Of a stretch of 33,870 nt of DNA, positions 30,001-33,870 are shown piece after piece; within the stretch, counting starts at the first letter, position 1, and each line of letters opens with the position of its first letter. The notes below the pieces were generated by a model that worked only from the letters and a program-made list of their open reading frames with translations, had not been told where the DNA came from and did no database searches. Both the position numbers and the translations under genes were made by a program. This DNA comes from Phallusia fumigata (taxonomy: Eukaryota; Chordata; Ascidiacea; Phlebobranchia; Ascidiidae): the NCBI GenBank assembly GCA_008931825.1, contig QXVZ01026135.1, positions 1 to 33,870 on the forward strand. Direction: 5' to 3'.

Positions 30001-32756
30001 ATAAGTTGACCGAAGATTGATTCTGTCGTGCTGTTCGGCTGTGTCCAGCGCCTGTCAATCAAAGCAAAGTATTCAGTAGGCTCCGCCCTAGTGTGTCACT
30101 TCGACGCAACGTCATATACCTTTTTCCATTCTCCAATCGCTTGGTAGAAAACGTTCAACAAATCGTACCTGCCGCAGTTGATGTACAACTTCTCAGCCTC
30201 GTCCTGTCGGGTAAAAAACACGTGTCAGCATGAGTCAGCGAAATTTGTTTTAATCTTTACAAAAAGCACGTGATCTCTTGTTAAAGCTTCCAAAATCCAA
30301 AACTTTTAAAAGCTCCTCTGGCAAATCTATTCTAGCGTTCCGACGTTCCGACTTCCTATTCAGGTCGTCTTCTTCAGGGTAAACAACACGCAAAGAGCGA
30401 CATACAGCACAGACGGACAAGTTTATACAATGCCTGACAGTTTTTACATCAGATTAATGTTTAAACTTTTAATGAATCATGTAGTTTTTTATTTAAAAAC
30501 TCCCAAAACACTGTCGGTTGCAAAAAAAGATAAAAAATACAAAAATTCAGGGGGAAAAATGATAAACCCTTACGTTCATTCCGAGTTCCAAAGCAAGTCT
30601 AGCGATCCTCGCGTCTCTCTGCGGTTCCTTGGCAACTTCCTTTAACGCCCGCGCTCCCCTGGCGTTGCCCATGTTCGCCAGACACACCTTTGCCACGTCG
30701 AGTCGTCGAGTCTTCACGCACATTTGCGCCATGCTTTCCCAAACTGCCGTGCTGAAACAGCCACGATAAAATTAAAACTAAAATAAAACCTTTAATGTTG
30801 TGAAATTACAGTAGAGTATAGCGCATCGCCTTGCAAACTATAGGTTTGGGTAATTTTTGGTTGTCAACAGAAAACACCTTTTGGTAAACTGTGGGTTAAC
30901 AAAGTGGATTATTTTTCAGAGCACTGTAAATTTGCTTTTCTAGCAAAAGATCGGGAAAAAACGAAAATTCTGATACCGAAAGTATAGTCCACTGTAAAAC
31001 AAAACTTAAACAGCAGTACGAGTCTGCATTACCCCTTGATAAGTTTGATGGCTTTGAATGCTTCGTCCATATCCCCAATTGTGAGGTAGTAGGAGAAATC
31101 AAGCATTGCTGAGATGGAAGCATTGTCACAATCATCCAAACCAACAANTTGATAAGTTTGATGGCTTTGAATGCTTCGTCCATATCCCCAATTGTGAGGT
31201 AGTAGGAGAAATCAAGCATTGCTGAGATGGAAGCATTGTCACAATCATCCAAACCAACAAAATCCCGCATGGTTTTTCTGTAAACCGATGTCTGCGAATA
31301 ATAAAAAAAATGAGTTCATTAAAAACAGCACAGTTTGCCACGCTTCTAAATGACAAACTCTGGATCGGTAGATGCATAATTTAAGAAATACTTGGCGAAC
31401 ACTACTTGCTAAAATGTTAGGTAGACCTTTGAAATACCAAATGTGATACACTGCTTTTTTTGGTATCGTCACGCTTGATTCCACGAAGCTTGTTTCGAAA
31501 CGTACTTCGGGGGAAAATGTGTTGAACAAAGTGAACTGTTAAGTGAACTAAACGACACCCTACCCTACAGGGTGACATATATGCGATTTAGAACATGTAA
31601 GCTATTGCTTTATTGTCTACATTGAAGTACACTACGGTGAAATGCAGTGGTTATATCCAAATTTGGATGACAGTCTGGACAGGTGCGGGTACTTAAGAGA
31701 CGAAATGCGAGATGACATATACGTTACCTTGTCGGGTTTTCTTTCTTCTTCTTCTTCTTCTTCGTCTTTTGGTCTTTCAGCAGTCGGTGTTAGTGGTGAT
31801 ATGATCTACAGATGTCAGTTATTTGCATCAACAAATGAACTGCTACAGCGCATGTACTGATACTTACTGTTATGGACTGAAGCAATTATGCAACAAAATA
31901 TATAAAGCGCCGAAAAGATAATGTACAACCTAATGTTGCTGCGTGAACGCTTGAAAAAGTGAGTCCCCGGTCCCCTAGGGATCCGTGAAGCAATTTTAGG
32001 GGGAACGTGAAAAGCCTTAAGTCTCTCATAGTCGATGATATATCGCGTGACTACCGATATATTATGAATGTGCATTCCATGTGCAACTCTGATTGCACGA
32101 TTTGTGTCACCAGCGTGCAATGTTCCTTTGTGATATGTGAGAAATAATTGACGTAAATGTGACACACACTAATTGCTGAATTGTAATCGAGTAAAGTTTA
32201 TCCGGGTTAATCATGATGGGCCGCGAGTCATCAAACCAAGTGTAAAGGGACTTTTATGCAAATTTTTATTGTTCGAGAAGCACTGGCTTGAATGGTTTAT
32301 GTGTTGGGACAACAATCTTAAACAAAAAATGGGCAATTTCCTTACGATATGTGGTGTTAGCTAACTTAAGATTTCATTAAAATTTTCCACCAAAACTTTA
32401 GTCAAGTCGTTTGAAGCCTGCATTTGTTTTCACTCTTATGCTACACAGCGGTTTTGTCGGGAGTTTAGCAAAGCACTAACCATTGGTCTTTGTGTAACTC
32501 TAGTTAAAACTATTAAGCCTATGTGAGTTTAGAATATACCGCTACCAAATGTACATTTGTCAGCAATGAAATGCCATTTTTCAGTATGTTAAGAAGCAAA
32601 GTGATACCTCGGTGAGCAACTTACTGATTTGGTGAAGTAGAAATACGGAACTTTATGTCCGACAAGTTGATCGTATTCCATATTGCGATCGAAGGATCCT
32701 TGCAGCATGAGACCGTGATCTTGTGTGGTGAACAACGTCACTACCATAACTTCAAC
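23853..32756 (-). CDS. IFT140: intraflagellar transport protein 140, C-terminal half
   Basis: A subunit of the IFT-A complex that powers retrograde transport in cilia and helps bring membrane receptors into them. Sixteen exons join in phase into 765 residues (2298 coding bases after removing an assembly repeat), covering the TPR-rich C-terminal half and the stop. Family landmarks: [95 protein letters not shown] and [12 protein letters not shown], all in family order. The protein ends in an acidic tail ([17 protein letters not shown]) like that of vertebrate IFT140. The family is usually about 1400-1460 residues, so the N-terminal WD40 propellers lie beyond 33870. It is convergent with receptor gene 5. 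Three exons are affected by spurious duplication around N characters. Confidence 0.95.
24331..24624 (-). mobile_element. tRNA-derived SINE, best copy
   Basis: On the minus strand: a head from about 24624 with an A box TGGCCGAGTGG and a B-box-like GGTTCTAAGC, then a body shared with 3820-4075, then a tail of AAAC repeats at 24331. It sits in the last intron of IFT140. Confidence 0.8.
24688..24829 (-). CDS. IFT140: IFT140 exon 15
   Basis: Enters in phase 2 (AG plus G) and leaves in phase 0 at GACCGG before GTAAAT. It encodes [16 protein letters not shown] and [18 protein letters not shown], a conserved C-terminal segment of IFT140. Confidence 0.9.
24953..25119 (-). CDS. IFT140: IFT140 exon 14
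   Basis: Phase 0 in, phase 2 out at AGAAG before GTGGCA. It encodes [20 protein letters not shown] and ends KKFTQTR. The upstream intron 25120-25777 (658 bases) holds nothing recognisable. Confidence 0.92.
25778..25990 (-). CDS. IFT140: IFT140 exon 13
   Basis: 71 codons, phase 0 on both sides. It encodes [17 protein letters not shown] and [18 protein letters not shown], the most strongly conserved stretch of the family, and ends YDACAQ before GTGGGA. Confidence 0.96.
26083..26179 (-). CDS. IFT140: IFT140 exon 12
   Basis: Enters with one base (phase 2) and leaves in phase 0 before GTGAGT. It encodes [20 protein letters not shown] and YTQAGDKER, a TPR-type helical pair. Confidence 0.93.
26246..26349 (-). 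CDS. IFT140: IFT140 exon 11
   Basis: Phase 0 in, phase 2 out before GTATAA. It encodes [20 protein letters not shown] and ends GTMDPTQ. Confidence 0.92.
26368..27350. repeat. assembly overlap duplicated around N at 26859
   Basis: 26368-26858 and 26860-27350 are the same 491 bases. The first copy cuts exon 10 at the N; the second copy continues through the exon to its acceptor. Confidence 0.9.
26684..26858 (-). pseudogene. truncated redundant copy of IFT140 exon 10
   Basis: Identical to 27176-27350 and lacking the first few bases of the exon and its acceptor because it stops at the N. An assembly artefact. Confidence 0.8.
27176..27358 (-). CDS. IFT140: IFT140 exon 10
   Basis: 61 codons, phase 0 on both sides. 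It encodes [16 protein letters not shown] and [20 protein letters not shown]. The donor GTTCGC is weak, but phase and protein continuity with exon 11 support it. The upstream intron 27359-27917 holds nothing recognisable. Confidence 0.92.
27918..28046 (-). CDS. IFT140: IFT140 exon 9
   Basis: 43 codons, phase 0 on both sides. It encodes [20 protein letters not shown] and ends KAVMLYHK before GTAATA. Confidence 0.94.
28110..28342. repeat. assembly overlap duplicated around N at 28226
   Basis: 28110-28225 and 28227-28342 are the same 116 bases, inside the IFT140 intron between exons 8 and 9. No coding effect. Confidence 0.9.
28592..28735 (-). CDS. IFT140: IFT140 exon 8
   Basis: 48 codons, phase 0 on both sides. 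It encodes [20 protein letters not shown] and ends GNAIRICK before GTATGT. Confidence 0.94.
28899..28957 (+). mobile_element. tRNA-like fossil in an IFT140 intron
   Basis: Contains an A-box-like GCTCAGTTGGTGG and a B-box GGATTCGAATCCC about 30 bases later. The T stem is imperfect and no acceptor stem closes, so this is not a working tRNA gene. Possibly a second SINE family. Confidence 0.35.
29135..29267 (-). CDS. IFT140: IFT140 exon 7
   Basis: Enters with one base and leaves in phase 0. It encodes [20 protein letters not shown] and [15 protein letters not shown]. The donor GTCGGT is noncanonical beyond GT; protein continuity with exon 8 supports it. Confidence 0.92.
29570..29665 (-). CDS. 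IFT140: IFT140 exon 6
   Basis: Phase 2 in and phase 2 out before GTAAAC. It encodes [20 protein letters not shown] and YIMKTKD. Confidence 0.92.
29945..30051 (-). CDS. IFT140: IFT140 exon 5
   Basis: Phase 0 in, phase 2 out before GTAAGA. It encodes [20 protein letters not shown] and ends SGDITGAIP. Confidence 0.92.
30120..30203 (-). CDS. IFT140: IFT140 exon 4
   Basis: 28 codons, phase 0 on both sides. It encodes [20 protein letters not shown] and ends EWKK before GTATAT. Confidence 0.92.
30574..30751 (-). CDS. IFT140: IFT140 exon 3
   Basis: Enters in phase 2 with one base and leaves in phase 0 before GTAAGG. It encodes [20 protein letters not shown] and [19 protein letters not shown]. Confidence 0.95.
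31033..31291 (-). CDS. IFT140: IFT140 exon 2, interrupted by an assembly repeat
   Basis: The span is 259 bases, but 113 of them (one copy of 31036-31147 plus the N) are redundant, leaving 146 bases: phase 0 in, phase 2 out before GTAATG. It encodes [17 protein letters not shown] and [17 protein letters not shown]. Read literally, the repeat shifts the frame. Confidence 0.92.
31036..31260. repeat. assembly overlap duplicated around N at 31148
   Basis: 31036-31147 and 31149-31260 are the same 112 bases, all inside one coding exon. The real gene keeps frame only when one copy is removed. Confidence 0.92.
31745..31763 (+). repeat. CTT microsatellite
   Basis: About six CTT units in the IFT140 intron 31292-32624. 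The rest of that 1333-base intron shows nothing I recognise. Confidence 0.8.
32625..32756 (-). CDS. IFT140: IFT140 exon 1 of those visible
   Basis: 44 codons, phase 0 on both sides, acceptor ctgcattccAG, donor GTAAGT. It encodes [20 protein letters not shown] and [11 protein letters not shown], matching the segment of IFT140 just after the WD40 half. Confidence 0.9.
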
Positions 32757-33870
32757 CTGGAATGCAGAAACATCAGTAGCTGTAATTTTTTCGGCCACAG
32801 CATCTTTGTGGTCACATTTCAAACTTTTATTTTTTGGAAAAACTTTAAATTGGGAAAAAATGAGAGTTTTAATGGCCAACGTATTTAAAGGATTGTAAAT
32901 AAAGCACCTCCATTTTTTAACGTTTCTCGGGTGCTTTTTCCGAAACAAAGCCCCATTTTTTGCCTATCTATTTGTGCGTGATATCCCCAAACCTCTGTGC
33001 CTTTTTTATACGGAACAAACTGTCGGTTTGAAACTGGAGATATTTTCTGTATCAACCTGATGTTTGTTAGTCGATGTGTCGCCGTAAGCATACAGTTTCT
33101 TTACAGTGGGAGGTGGGTCTGTAATTTGCGCTTCACACGTCAGCATCCTGCTCTCTGTCGCATCCCAGTGGATGCTTGTGGGAAATCTTCCAGCGACCTC
33201 TGACGCGGCATCGGCCCGACTCCTAACGAATAGCGGTTGTTAGAGAAGTGCAATAGCAAACTGAACCCATAGTACATGTTATGGGTCATATAGTTGACAC
33301 AAAAGGGCTGCGCTGCTACTCCAGGGATCAGCAATCTTTCGAACGCAGTTTGCCAGTCGCCAAGCGGGTTCTAATCCCATCTCGGTCGCTTGTTTTTTTC
33401 CTGAGCAAGAAACTTGAACGGCATTGCTTCAAAACAAACTTGCGAAGCAAATAGTTGACAGGCTAAATTACATTGAACAGTATTGGAACATGGACTAGTA
33501 AGTCGTCTTGGCAAGCCATGAAAAATCACAACGTATACACGCGTGCCAGGGGTTACCGACTTCTGTACTGAACGAAGATGGTCAAACACATAGTTGTAGG
33601 TTGGTTTCAATTGGCAAAATAATACATGGAGGTTAATTTGAGGTATGTATTTCGTTTTCGACTTAACGCTCCATAATTGCGAAAATATATTTGGCATGTT
33701 AACTGTACGGGCCCTTTAAAAAGCAATGACATGTTTTAAACTGTTTCTTGAGCTTGTTAAGTAGGAAATAGTAAAAAACATTTTTATAGCACGTAGCAAC
33801 AACAATAATATAAATTCCACGGTTTAATATAAACTCTCAATTCAAAAAACAAAATAGTTTGAAGCTGAAC
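32757..33870. other. IFT140 intron running off the right edge
   Basis: I found no exon on the minus strand that could precede exon 1, so the missing WD40 exons probably start beyond 33870. The intron contains one plus-strand SINE fragment. Confidence 0.5.
33345..33440 (+). mobile_element. SINE fragment, plus strand
   Basis: The B-box-like GGTTCTAATCCC at 33367-33378 is followed by ctcggtcgcttgttttttt, the same order as in the copies at 4075 and 24624, and then by ggcattgcttcaaaac from the body. The A box is not recognisable. Confidence 0.55.

Noticed and set aside
31642..31860. A plus-strand frame with a serine run
   Set aside because: The serines come from the CTT microsatellite in an IFT140 intron.
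33371..33697. A 108-residue minus-strand frame as an upstream IFT140 exon
   Set aside because: Its sequence does not match the family and it overlaps a SINE fragment.
1..33870. CRISPR arrays, bacterial operons or riboswitches
   Set aside because: None seen; spliced genes and SINEs show the DNA is eukaryotic.

Overview
The window looks like invertebrate animal nuclear DNA: AT-rich, with small spliced genes, phase-consistent GT-AG introns of about 70-1300 bases, tRNA-derived SINEs and AATAAA poly(A) signals. The compact genes, the high polymorphism at one assembly join and the ciliary gene fit a tunicate (sea squirt, Ciona-like). That assignment is an inference (about 0.6); metazoan is near certain.

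Left two thirds (1.1-20.5 kb): a cluster of five related seven-transmembrane receptors. Three lie on the minus strand (1143-2486, 5079-7317, 9261-10875) and two on the plus strand (14394-16093, 18405-20465). The membrane domain carries hallmarks of the leucine-rich-repeat receptor (LGR/relaxin-receptor) branch of rhodopsin GPCRs: a TDFxCWxP-type TM6 and an NSALNPxLY TM7. They have no leucine-rich repeats. Each has instead a short ectodomain of about 70 residues, with six patterned cysteines in four of the five, and an unusually long second extracellular loop. All five have CRL where DRY is expected. Four of the five have a separate signal-peptide exon (55 or 64 nt) joined by a phase-1 intron; these exons are too short for ordinary ORF calling and were found by eye. 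Genes 2 and 3 are a recent tandem duplication that includes the 5' flank. This family is the best candidate here for something not yet described.

Right third (21.9-32.8 kb, minus strand): the C-terminal half of IFT140, a subunit of the ciliary IFT-A complex. I could chain 16 exons with matching phases into 765 residues ending in an acidic tail and a stop. The N-terminal WD40 half must lie beyond the right edge. IFT140 and receptor gene 5 are convergent.

Assembly caution: the window holds seven single N characters. Six of them sit between two copies of the same sequence (6110-7306, 11246-12636, 20584-24544, 26368-27350, 28110-28342, 31036-31260). Five pairs are about 99-100% identical and look like unmerged contig overlaps; the sixth pair (11246-12636) is divergent and looks like two haplotypes. 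They make false duplicate exons: part of receptor gene 2, the last IFT140 exon, and IFT140 exons 10 and 2. The real locus is probably about 3.3-3.8 kb shorter than the window.
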